A stretch of DNA of 64,000 bases from Steinernema hermaphroditum (lineage: Eukaryota; Nematoda; Chromadorea; Rhabditida; Steinernematidae), in assembly GCA_030435675.1 (NCBI GenBank), contig CM059624.1, positions 13,788,769 through 13,852,768 on the forward strand. The letters run 5' to 3'. How positions within the stretch are numbered: position 1 is the first letter of the stretch; each line of letters begins with the position of its first letter. A program made the position numbers and the translations under genes. This document shows positions 43,350 through 53,225 of this stretch, one piece after another. The notes under the pieces are model-generated. The model was not told the DNA's origin and did no database searches. It was given only the letters and a program-made list of their open reading frames with translations.

Positions 43350-44031
43350 CTGTTTCGACACAGGTACAATTTCAAAACAGCAGTTATCGGAATGTTTGAG
43401 GAAGCGGGTGGAGAGATCAGAGAATAAAGAGGACGTTAGTCAGTAATGATAGTTTTTCCGTTATTCAGTAAAGGTGTGCTGGTGAAAGCAAGAACTTGCA
43501 GGATTGCATCGCCTTGTTGCACCCAGGGTGGATAAATAGCGGTCGTCCCTAAGGCAAGCTCTACACGCACAAGTGACCCGCCAACTGGCGGCGAGATCGT
43601 TTAGCACCGCTAATTACCTTGCTCGGATTATTTTTTATCCTTTTTTTATTTTTGATTTCTCGGATTATTTTTGACAATTAAGAAATTCAATAGGAGTCTC
43701 ACTCGTCTCGCCGTCGTCCCACATTCGCTCTCTGAGCGTCTGGTCGCTCAGATGGCAAACCCCGTGGCAGTTGTGACTGTTCCAGCTTCGCCGCCACTGA
43801 CCGGTTCGACATCGACGCCATGCCAGGGATGAAGTCGGCTGCCCATGATATCCACTATGTCGTGCATGGTGAAATACCTTTGATTCACGAAATAAAGTCG
43901 AAAGTAGAAAGAAATTCAATGAGGGGTGACGTAGTGCCCGTGATTCAGGAAGATAAATCATGTACATAAAAAATGATTGTGTACACAGCACTTTGTTCAC
44001 AAAGCACTTATTTAAATTTAACGATATAAAC
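43350..44031 (+). repeat. Dispersed repeat R4, copy 2 with internal R3 insertion
   Basis: Matches 39205-39535 on both sides of an inserted R3 copy (43640-43930), so R4 was here first. Confidence 0.6.
43720..43920 (+). repeat. Dispersed repeat R3, copy 2 (internally deleted)
   Basis: Matches the 50.8-kb copy at both ends (GTCTGGTCGCTCAGATGGCA, CCCCGTGGCAGTTGTGACTG; then ACCGGTTCGACATCGACGCC, CTTTGATTCACGAAATAAA) but lacks about 260 bp in the middle. Confidence 0.65.
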
Positions 44032-44276
44032 ATGGATTCGCGCGAATTCGCGCCCTCCAGGTACTAAAAGCCAAGTAGCCCATAGCCCTGCGGGCGGCAG
44101 GATTGGTGCTTATGTAAAGGTCTGAAGTTGGGGCCTAAAGCTGTAGCCCCGCGGGCGGCGAGAAACCATAACCCTGTGGGCGGCAAGACACCAGTAGCCT
44201 ATCGGATGAAGACGGCAAGCTTGGCGCCCGTGTAAATAGCTGAAGTTGGCCAAAAAATTGTAAAGTTTCAGGAAAA
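44032..44276 (+). mobile_element. tRNA-headed repeat element, copy 5 (5' part only)
   Basis: Starts GCGCGAATTCGCGCCCTCCA and carries three minisatellite units, then stops before the tRNA-like block. It is truncated where a mariner relic begins. Confidence 0.65.
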
Positions 44277-44291
44277 AGCGATATCCTCTGT

Positions 44292-44905
44292 TTGTCCATT
44301 TTCAGTGTCATGCAAGGCAAAATGCCCTTGATTCGTCAAATGAAAAAAAGTCAAGGGTATCCAAAGAAAGGTGTTCTGCAGATGTCTCGCAAGGAAGCGA
44401 TGTCCAAACCGAGGATTGGAAAGCATCTCAATCGGACTTGTGTGCTTGTAAAACGACTTGTAGGCCGTTATGAAGCCATGAAAAGCATAAAAGGTTCCCT
44501 AGAAGTGGAAGACCGAGAACTGCGCGCAAAAAAATTGACGATTCGAATTGTAACGAAGCAATTCGAGTGACATCGAGCGCGCTCCATCAAAAAACTTTGG
44601 AATCAACAAAAGTGTAGAGATTCAGTGGTAGAGGAGCTCAATAGAGCGCGACCATTTGAGTATAGTGTAAGACTCAGACACAGAGTGAATAGCACACGAC
44701 TTTACTCTATCGTTACATCACATAAGAGTGGCGGAAGATCCGCCAGATTATTACAATGTTGAATAAAGGAGGGCGGGATGCGGATTTCGTCGTAATCACG
44801 ACAAAAAGCTCCACGTATTGTGACCGAAGACTTCTGTGGAGAATTCGCCGAGTCCTATCCACGGATGAGAAGATTCTTTAGATAGAACCAGTCCGAAACC
44901 GAGTT
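44292..44905 (+). pseudogene. Mariner transposase relic (N-terminal part)
   Basis: An open frame has LNRTCVLVKRLVGRYEAMKS followed by IKGSLEVEDRELRAKKLTIR, like the helix-turn-helix and linker of mariner transposases. Further on another frame reads RRLLWRIRRVLSTDEKIL, where STDEK matches the first catalytic Asp (FTDEK), followed by a stop TAG and IEPVRNR. Several frame breaks lie between. It complements the C-terminal relic at 21 kb but is a different copy. Confidence 0.55.
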
Positions 44906-45082
44906 ATCCGGCTCATTTTGTTGTGTTACAGAACTTTTGCGACACTGGCGCCTGTGATTAGCGATCATGAAACGAAACCGAGGTTACCTTTCGGATTTTC
45001 TATTCCACTCTTCATACAATGTGCCAACTGGATCAGTCTACTTCATCTTCATTAACAATAAGCGACATATCAGAGACAGTAA

Positions 45083-45991
45083 TCAGACAAGCAACATTGC
45101 AATTAAACCGCTATCCTTCAAAAATTTCATTTCCTCCATGTCAGCTTCCTTACCTTTGCATTCGAAAAATACATACGCTGGAGGATCAGAGAGTCTGTAC
45201 GGCATCGAAGATTCGTCGAAATAGCAGCGATGAAAGAAGAAATACTTCTTCCCAATGGAGTCACTTTCGGCGTCCAAACAACCTTTCAGCTTCGATTCAA
45301 AACTCTCGGCAAAATTCGCGCTGTTCTTATATAAGCCGAGGCTCCTCCCGGCGACTTTTTCACGATTGTCGGAGCAAAAATGCAGAAGTTTCAGAAAAAC
45401 AGCCATGTCAGAATTGATCAGGTGAAGTGTAACGAACTGATCTTGACATAGAACAGTTTGCATTAGGCCGAGCTCACCGGCTCCACATTTTTCGTAGTCG
45501 ATCTGCAGACGCCTCAGTGACCTTTTCTCGATTATGTTTCTGCAAAGTTTTTTTCCTGCATCTGGCAGCCTATTGTAGATGAATAACTCAGTGATTCTCT
45601 GTAGCGAGTATACCCAATTGTTCCAGGACTGACTGACACCGAGACCGTAGAAGGAGACGGCGTATTCACCACTTCCGTTGATCGACTGTACTCGTTGGAT
45701 AAATCCATCATTAGGAGCCTTATCGTTTCCAGCGACAAAGTTGACCGAAACGACACCCGTGAACTTCCTATGAAGCGTCCGAAGAGGTGTGCATGCCTGC
45801 TGACCATAATTGTACTGTCGCTCCATTACTACATCGTTGTCTCTAACAAACAACTCGTGATCGTGAAGATTTTCGTAAAAATCCTGTGCGATAAGTCCGA
45901 TAGAGCCAGCGAGACTCTGCGCTGCTTGGGAAGTTCGCATGAAGACCATTGAGAAGAGAGAGTCGTAGAAGTTGAAGGGAAGATCGTCCAT
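45083..45991 (-). CDS. Intronless nematode family protein, paralogue 1 (302 aa)
   Basis: One open frame of 302 codons starting MDDLPFNFYDSLFSMVFMRT. It aligns end to end with the gene at 59130-60044. Shared blocks are LPFNFYDSL, WNNWVYSLQRITEL/WANWVCSWNRLAHL, CGAGELGLMQTVLCQDQF, FCSDNREKVAGR, ESDSIGKKYFFFH, FDESS and YVFFECKGKEADMEEMKFL. It has no signal peptide or membrane segment. The opening (Met-acidic-x-L/V-P-F-x-F-x-D/E) resembles N-termini of large, poorly characterised nematode families related to F-box-associated proteins, a weak resemblance. Intronless, intact and clearly under coding constraint given the conserved paralogue. Function unknown. Confidence 0.75.
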   Translation of the reverse strand: MDDLPFNFYDSLFSMVFMRTSQAAQSLAGSIGLIAQDFYENLHDHELFVRDNDVVMERQYNYGQQACTPLRTLHRKFTGVVSVNFVAGNDKAPNDGFIQRVQSINGSGEYAVSFYGLGVSQSWNNWVYSLQRITELFIYNRLPDAGKKLCRNIIEKRSLRRLQIDYEKCGAGELGLMQTVLCQDQFVTLHLINSDMAVFLKLLHFCSDNREKVAGRSLGLYKNSANFAESFESKLKGCLDAESDSIGKKYFFFHRCYFDESSMPYRLSDPPAYVFFECKGKEADMEEMKFLKDSGLIAMLLV

Positions 45992-46274
45992 GTCGGTGGA
46001 AGGATGGCCGATTGACGACGATGAGTCCTAGTGGAGGCTGGGAAAACGTGTGATCGTTGTTCTTTGTTATATTGAGGTGTAAACCACACCTTGTGAAGGC
46101 AAACGTGAATTGGACAGGCACGCAGCGATATTCGAATGGGTCTGAGAAGTGATTGGCGAGTTATCTGACCCCACTCGCACGTTAGTGGATGAAAATTATC
46201 CAACAAAGAGATAAGTGTTTCTCAGTAGGGTAAAGTTTGCACTTATGAGAAAGTGTTGGAGTGGTAGATAAATA

Positions 46275-46689
46275 ATCCCCTATATATAAATGGAGAACCG
46301 ACGGGTCCGTTGGTCTGTTTGTGTGTGTTTTTCCGTGAGCACGGAGAAAACACCCACACAAAATAAGGACCCCGAGGGGAACCGAACCCGACACCGCCCG
46401 CTTACAACCGAAGCACGTTCGCAATGAGCCACATAAGCAGTTGAGATGGTAGCGCTATACTTCCACCATATCTCTGGGGACGCAAGGCTTTGCGTTTCTT
46501 TACAGTTTTTGTGCCGTTTTTAGCGTATTTTTTAGCTTTGCAGTTTTTTGGACAACTTCAGTCATTTGCATGAGCACCAATCTTGCCGCCCGCAGGGCTA
46601 CAGTTTTTTGGCCCCAACTTCAGCCATTTGCATGAGCACCTAATTGGCATTTAGTACCTGGAGGGCGCGAATTCGCGCGCAGCCGGGTT
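46275..46689 (-). mobile_element. tRNA-headed repeat element, copy 3
   Basis: Complete minus-strand copy. It starts AACCCGGCTGCGCGCGAATT (46689 downward), has two minisatellite units, a tRNA-like block with GGGTTCGGTTCCCCTCGG, a short CA run, GACCAACGGACCCGTCGG and an end TATATATAGGGGAT. Flanking bases are TATA on one side and TATTT on the other. Confidence 0.75.
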
Positions 46690-48311
46690 TATATCGTATA
46701 AAAGCGTGATTTCGCATACCTTGGGACTAGGGTTGGCATTCGAGTCAGAAAACGTCGAGTCGCAGAGTCGAGTCGAGTCGAGTCGAGTCTCCTTGGGAGG
46801 CAAGGGCCAAGGATAAAGGCAGTTAAACAAAAGGATGCTCCGATGATGGCATTCCACTTTGCCTGCTCTTCTTCATCGCTGCGCTACTTCCGAATTTTCC
46901 TCTTCACTACTTGGTCGCTTCCGCTACCTGATGGGATTGTTGTATTCAGCCGATTCGTCAGCTCTCAACCGGCTCACAGATCGGCTGAACGGGTGGCCGA
47001 TTCGATCCGTTCATATCCCGTTCATAGCTGCATAAAAACGTCGCTGTCAAGAGGCTTGATCAAGAAAACTTCTCTGTTGTTTTGCCCAGTCTTGTTGAAC
47101 GGTCAAAACCTATATTTGAAGTGCATAATGCGTTTTCACGTTGTTTAAAACGAAAAGTGTAGTCCTCGCACAGACTCCGTGTGAAAAATGTGCGCAACTT
47201 TTTTTGAAATTCTGAGAAAATCGGCACAAAGAGTACTTTAAAGTTCTGACAATATCCCTGATGATGTAGTTTCCTAAAAACCATAAAAACTGGGTGACTC
47301 TTTCATTATGCAACAGACACTGTACAAGAACGTCTCTTTTGATGGACTCATTGAGAACTAGAGCATCTGCTAACTGATAATTTGAACCTCCACTACCGTA
47401 CTGCCCCAGTCATTGGGTCTTGTTGAACGTTCAAAACGTATGAACACAAAGTGCATTATGCGTTTTCGCGCTGTTTAAACCGAAAAATGTAGTCCTCGCA
47501 CAGACTCCATGTGAAAAACTTGCACAACGTCATGTTGGCTAAAGGACAGTCCTTCTTTAGTCACACTATTCTCATAAACGTACACTGCAACGTACTAAAA
47601 CAGTAGGCCGTAATGAAAACGTGATGTTGAAAATATCGCACATGTTTTGTTCCATAGTACATGTGTTTTTTTACTTCCATGGGCTATATAAGCGCAACGT
47701 TCGATTGAACCTTTCTGTGCATAAGCCTCTTCCGTGTGTTCTTTATGAATTCGTGCTTGTCCCTTGTACAGTATGACTCTAGAAAAGCCGAGAAAGTCGT
47801 AAGAAGGCAAATCTTTGAAAAATACGATGATCGATGGCTAGATGAAATATTCGACCGTACACTCTGGATTAAAATTGAAATTCTTAAAATTTCATTAATC
47901 TAATCCCAGCTCATCCAGAGGGGACGGTCCAAATCCCAGAAGGAACAGTTGAAATCCCAAGGGGGACGGTTGAAATCTCTTGTCAGCTAGTAATCATTGT
48001 CAAATGCTCTCTTTTTGACTTGTCGGGATCACTGGTCTCTCCTGAGATACGTCCGGTCCCAACGCTGTTCTCTGATTTAGGTCAAATTCGTAAAAATTCG
48101 TGTTGCTTGTTGACCATGATGTTAGGTCAAGAGAGCTTCGTTAATCGTATCCAATAATCGTCTAACACTAAAAGTTATAATTTATTAAATGATATGAATC
48201 ATACATATTGACCAGTTGTGGAAGTTTTCATATTTTTCGACGAAAACAGACAAATTGTATCATGACGCGATATGTGATCATTCTATTGTTCACCGCGTCG
48301 GCAAATTGAAT
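46690..48311. other. Intergenic with repeats
   Basis: No gene is seen. Holds a GTCGA repeat (46755-46795), a 115-bp direct repeat (47090-47200 and 47422-47530: AAAGTGCATTATGCGTTTTC, GTAGTCCTCGCACAGACTCC) and a minisatellite related to the 35-kb array (47895-47985). Confidence 0.55.
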
Positions 48312-48330
48312 AAAGCGCCCGCTATATAAA
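48312..48330 (+). promoter_or_regulatory. Core promoter of srt B: AAAGCGCC plus TATATAAA
   Basis: AAAGCGCC (48312-48319) is followed four bases later by TATATAAA (48323-48330), 28 bp before the ATG. The same pair in the same order precedes srt J. Confidence 0.5.
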
Positions 48331-48357
48331 ACTTCAGTACCTCTTTTGCTTCACACA

Positions 48358-49545
48358 ATGACTCCCTACTGTACCCCCAACGGCTCGCTCAGCGTCGACC
48401 CTGACGGAGCAGACGGGGGCATCCAGGGACAGGAGCAGTTCGCAAAGAATATCGGACTGATATACCTATGCCTAGGCTTCATCACCATCCCTATTTGCTG
48501 CTTCGTACTATCCGTCATCTGGTGAGTAATGCTAGGAATATTCCTAGACATTAAACCTGTTTCAGTCGGCCTCCTCTGATCAAACATTCCTGCTACAAAC
48601 TGATGTCCTTCACTACCGTATTCGACATCATCAACTTGTTCAACGCGTCCATTGTCTACGGCTTCTTCTCGATCCAAAACATTCACCACTGCAACAGTGG
48701 AATGTGGGTCTCCTATGTCGTCCAGCAGCTTATGTGTAAGTGATCTTTCAACGCATCAGTCAAGTATCTGTCCTAGTTGTGTGGATGGTTTACTGCTGCG
48801 CCAGCGAAGTCCTAGCTCTCAATAGAATGCTCGAGTTCGCCAACAAAAATTTGGCGATTTTCCTCTTCGAAGGCAAGAGGGTCTACATCTGGTTTGGTGT
48901 GTGCTTTGCCTACGCTATTGCTGGAGTTCTTCTCGTCCCTGACAAGTTCTACTTCTACAATACATATGGAGGATATGTGTCCATGAACAGACTACATGGC
49001 GAGGTATACAATATAGTAAATGTCGATCCTAAAACTCCCTTCTAGCCCAACATAGTCCACATCTTCAACAACTTTTTCAAATTCGGATTTCTCACCATCA
49101 CCTACACTCTTATGCTTTTCTTCATGTATCGTCGTCTCAGGACCAGCGACACCTCCCGGATCTCATCTTTCCAGATTAAGGTCTCCATCCAAACTTTGGC
49201 CATCGCTGGTCTTGGCGACGCAGTCACTGTAGGGTACTTGGCCATTGGATATGCCCCTCTGAGTCCTGAAGTAGCCGCCTACGCTGGACTTGTTGGGGAG
49301 CTTCTATGGATTGCACTTCACGGTAATTACTGTAACTTAACACAAGGTGCGTATTACGTTTTCCAGGCGGGACCGGAATCATCTACATGATCATGAACAA
49401 CGCTGTCAACAGAAGACTGAGAGCGGCTTTCTGCGGAGCAACTCCGATCGCTCCAACGGAGGCTAGTCACACTGAGGCTCCGAAAAAGCCGTCAGTCATC
49501 CAACCAATGAAACCGAGTTTGTTGTCGGTTACATCAACGGCTTAG
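48358..49545 (+). CDS. SRT-class chemoreceptor (srt B, 338 aa)
   Basis: Exons 48358-48521, 48566-48735, 48777-49003, 49046-49322, 49367-49545 join in phases 2,1,0,1 to 338 residues. Landmarks: YCTPNGSLSVDPDGADGG, GLIYLCLGFITIPICCFVLS (TM1), HSCYKLMSFTTVFDIINLFN (TM2), YCCASEVLALNRMLEF (TM3), VPDKFYFYNTYGGY, FFKFGFLTITYTLMLFFMY (TM5), VSIQTLAIAGLGDAVTVGYL (TM6), GTGIIYMIMNNAVNRR (TM7). Introns are all 41-44 bp. Its exon 3 is nearly identical to the broken srt E exon 3 and supplies the intact reference sequence for that insertion. A long C-terminal tail with SHTEAPKKP. Intact. Confidence 0.92.
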
Positions 49546-50186
49546 AAGATGGAGTAAGATGACCATGGTTGATTGTTTATTGATGTGCTACGTTGATGTA
49601 AGAAGCTAAAGATGTTGTCAACAGTGTTATACTTTTTTTCCTTGAAATACATAAGTACCGACATGTTTGGCTTTATGGAAAAGTGTGTGTGAGTTTTCTG
49701 CTCATATCAGGACATTCTACATCCATCGCAGTTTGTGCCGCCAACCAAGCCGAAAATGGTTCTCCGTTCGCTGTGCCTCAACTTGATTCAGTTTTGATTT
49801 TTGCTTCGGCCTCTGTGAACCTTGCTGACTTCGACTACCGGCTCTGCCACTGATGAGAAGTAGCGACTACGGTGTGATACATGTCTTTCATGTTGAGCCG
49901 ACCCCGACCCCGAACGATTCTAAATAGAAGACCCGGCATATACCTGATATATCCCCGGTATCCTGATTATGATCTGTCAGAACGTTTCTCTAGAATGCAT
50001 TCATGAACAGGTTGAACGAATTTACGAATTTATTACGATATCTAACATATTACATGTTGTCGCACACCATATTTATCCAACGTCCTCTGGCGCAGGGTGC
50101 TTCCACCTTTTAATGCCCAGTTTCTTCGAGAACTCATCACTCCAGCGGGTCTGAGGTCTTTCGAGAGGTCTCTTCACTGGCGGGCG

Positions 50187-50380
50187 TCATTCTTCGAGTC
50201 GGGTGTACCACTTTTCCGGGCTTCCGTTTGCATCTTCCAGGCGAAGTTCCACTTCTTTCTTCTTGCCGCTTCGTCGATGTCCTTCACCTTGCCTCGGAGC
50301 CACTCATTGGTCCTCCTGTCTAGAACAGGTTGAAAACAACACAAAGCCATGAGGTTAACTGTATACAGGATCACTTGGGA
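50187..50380 (-). pseudogene. Possible LINE reverse transcriptase C-terminal scrap
   Basis: The minus frame reads RRTNEWLRGKVKDIDEAARR and KKWNFAWKMQTEARKSGTP, reminiscent of the region after the RT domain in RTE/CR1-type elements (TNEW..KVKD..). Only about 60 residues. Weak. Confidence 0.3.
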
Positions 50381-50819
50381 ATCGCCGGTGAGAAACGATT
50401 GTGACCGGTGAGAGCGGATAACATGTCCCCTTTTAGTATGTCTAGAGTGCCTATGGGCAGCTAATATTTTGCACAGTTACTACTCTCCCCACGATCTATA
50501 GTGCACTAAATTTCAGGTAAATCGGCGGGGGTCATGTTTCACACACAGAAGTTCGATTCCGTCTGATGCTATTACCACGTGATCGAGGAGCCCGACCATC
50601 CGCCCCGCCAAGCCAAAGATGGGATTTCATTTCATCTGCTGAGCTCCACCACAGGATTCTGCTGTTCGCCTGCTCCGCCAAGTCTAAGATGCCCTGAAAC
50701 TCTGATGATGAGATCTCTCCGTTCGATATGCTGCCCCTCAATCCCAATCAGCCTCTTCGCCGCTTCGAATTACGGATACGGCGCGATATATGCTCTTCTT
50801 GATTCATTGGTACACTCTC

Positions 50820-51275
50820 ACTCGTGTCGCGGTGGCGAGCGGTCGGTCCCTCCGGTCGCTCTCCGAGTGTCTGGTCGGTCAGATGACAAACCCCGTGGCA
50901 GTTGTGACTGTTCCGGCTTCCAGAGGGAATTGGGACACCCGGAAGCCGTAGTCCCACCACCGCTGACAACAAGATGTCCGAATCCGGCCACATGAGAAGT
51001 CATCCCGAAGGTCGCCGACGCTCTGAGGACGCCACCACCATCGAAGACGCAACTCCCGGACCACGGAACATCGAGCACAGAAGCGTGCGCTGTGCCGCAA
51101 ACGATGTTCCGCTCCTGAATCCGAAGATTTGCCGATTCCTAGAAGCCCCATGAAGCTCTCCGCCAACCACCGGTTCGACATCTACGCCGCGCCAGGGATG
51201 AAGCCGTCTTCCAGACGTTTGTCTATTTTCGGTGTCGCGCAAGGCATAATGCCTTTGATTCGCGAAATAAAATCG
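50820..51275 (+). repeat. Dispersed repeat R3, copy 3 (fullest)
   Basis: Contains the mini-frame ATG at 50882 (MTNPVAVVTVPASRGNWDTR, then KP and stop) and a second frame 50974-51155 (MSESGHMRSHPEGRRRSEDA, ending ICRFLEAP). A 3' motif GGTGTCGCGCAAGGC..CTTTGATTCGCGAAATAAA follows, with an AATAAA signal. Transcribed-looking 3' end, no terminal repeats. The 3' motif alone also occurs near 34300 and 44310. Confidence 0.6.
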
Positions 51276-51693
51276 TGAAAAAATCGTGAAATCGATTCAT
51301 TGGTAATCGGAAACTGGATATTATGGCACATCATAACATGTTTTCAATCGGAAGTGTTTTCCATTACCTTTATCCCTTCATTATAAGATAGCATTCTCTA
51401 CAGCCGGAAGTATCTCCAAAATATCCAAAAACACAATAACATCTACTAATGCAAACAAAACACGTAACCAAGCAAGCATTTAATAAATGTGAGTCGTGTA
51501 GTCTCGCGCGCGTCAAGACACCACAGTGTCTAGCGGCCCTAATCACAAAAGTGGGTAAACATTAGTCAAGATGGTTGTAAACTCGTAAAGGAGCGTTGTG
51601 ACGCAGATGAACAGTGTAATCAAAGCGAAGAGAAAACCACGTCGACACATTTTTGACTTTCTTATTTATAAAAACGCGGATACGTAGACATCA

Positions 51694-52089
51694 TCACATG
51701 TCAAGATCATCATGACCCTGTGGTTCATCGCCGCCAAAATCGTTATTTTCGACCTCTTCGTTCTCGTTTGGAATAGCGAGAGAAATGGATCGAGTTCGCG
51801 TCTCCTCCTCCGTGCTGAAGACGAAGACGTCGTCGGCAACACGGCGAAGCTCGTCGACGAGCTCTCGCTGCTGCTCCAGTGCTTCGGCAATGGCAACGCG
51901 CATCGCCTCAGGATCATTCTGAGATACGCCTTTGGACGCAAGTTCTTGCTTCATCTTTTTCAAGTTTGGCTGAAACCCTGGTTAACTTAAGAAGTCTTTA
52001 AGACAGCATACATCTTTGACGACGTCGATGGAGTCGATTCCAAATTCTCGGTCGTCCAGCTCGTCCCAATGGCAGCCGACTTCCTTCAT
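51694..52089 (-). CDS. Small acidic helical protein, two exons (117 aa)
   Basis: Exon 1 52089-52012 (MKEVGCHWDELDDREFGIDS, IDVVKD) and exon 2 51969-51694 (PNLKKMKQELASKGVSQNDP, EALEQQRELVDELRRVADDV, NENEEVENNDFGGDEPQGHD) join in phase 0 across a 42-bp GTATGC..TTTCAG intron to 117 residues. The middle is a predicted helix or short coiled coil. The tail is very acidic. The frame is open upstream of the ATG, so a longer N-terminus from another exon is possible. Not recognised. Confidence 0.5.
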
Positions 52090-53188
52090 CGTCCTCGGCC
52101 AAGTGGTGTAGAATAGCGGCAATCCGAAATATTTACACAGAAGATACGTGAAGCCGCGATTGATAAGGAGATGTTTTGATGCAGCGCGGTGAATCGTCGG
52201 AGAGTCTTATATTTACAGCCATATAAGCATTGGCCGATGGATCCTTGGAGGGTCAACTGTGAGGCAACAAAAGTCTCCACCACAGCCACCTGTAGACAAC
52301 CATTGCATCTGTTTGTTCTTGTCTCTAAAATTTCTTTGGAGTAGGCGAAGACTAAAGTGATGGCAAACGGGGAACTCAACATTTGCCTCAACGATGTGAG
52401 TTTAGAATGCGTTCTTGAGAGGTATGTGAAATATCTGTGGAAAACACAGAAGACGTCACCGCTGATAAAGGGCTGTTTTTCTGCTTTTTGGTGAATCACA
52501 AGGCAAGTTCTATTTTTAGCCTTGAGTGACTGTCGACAGCAAATATTAGCAAGCGATACAAAGTTTATGTAACAGCGACATAAAGGATAAAATCTACACC
52601 GAGGGCACTTCTCCAAAAATTAGTAACATGTACGTATTTTAAGTTTTTTTGGCCACCTTGTATATAGGTTTCGTCAAGCGTCAACGTGAAAAGTTTCGGG
52701 CTTATGGTATCGCCCAGGTGGACTCCTCGCTGAACCTTGATAGACACCTGTTCCTCACAGGGTTGGATGGAGGACGTAGCTTAACGTAGAGCTTCCGCAG
52801 CAGGTTAAGCCATAGCGCATGGTGCGAAGAAGTCCGGAAGTCCTTGGCCCGCCTGCGGACATTCTATAGATTTCCTTTTAGTGGTCGTGGATTAGCCCGC
52901 GTCCACTTCCTCATTGCTGCTACGCCGCTTATTGTTAGTAACATCCTTGGGGGAATGATTTACGTACTCAAATGAACATCGAGATTTACAGGTCACCATG
53001 GACAAAACATGTTTTCTACGCGTGAATGCTAGAGAGGACGACAGACAGCAAAACACCTATCTGCTGCTTTGGTGCGTCTTAAAGTAATGTCACAGAATGC
53101 GTCAAGTTTCTAAAACAGAATCCTCTCGCGGGTTACTCAGACAAACTTAGCGAATATCTCGCCATTTTCTGTCGCAAACACAGCTGCA
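52090..53188. other. Intergenic
   Basis: A 176-codon open frame on the minus strand (52086-52616) has no domain, codon or splice support. A LINE reverse transcriptase scrap lies at 52660-52800. Confidence 0.4.
52660..52760 (-). pseudogene. LINE reverse transcriptase fragment
   Basis: The minus strand reads VSIKVQRGVHLGDTISPKLF then TLTLDE, matching the RT segment RGVRQGDxxSPxLF of RTE-like elements, followed soon by a non-matching sequence. Upstream LLRKLYVK in another frame fits the preceding helix. A short relic. Confidence 0.65.
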
Positions 53189-53195
53189 TATAAAA
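53189..53195 (+). promoter_or_regulatory. TATA box (TATAAAA) of srt C
   Basis: TATAAAA lies 31 bp before the chosen ATG (53226). No AAAGCGCC element precedes it. Confidence 0.4.
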
Positions 53196-53225
53196 GACCG
53201 AAACGTGCTGGCAGCTCCATTCGCC

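Larger units (their letters stand above)
49546..51693. other. Intergenic with LINE scrap and R3
   Basis: No intact gene. Holds a possible LINE fragment (50187-50380, minus) and the fullest copy of repeat R3 (50820-51275). Confidence 0.5.

Noticed and set aside
52086..52616. 176-codon minus-strand open frame
   Set aside because: Composition is not protein-like and no domain is seen; it overlaps the first exon of the better-supported 117-aa gene in another frame.
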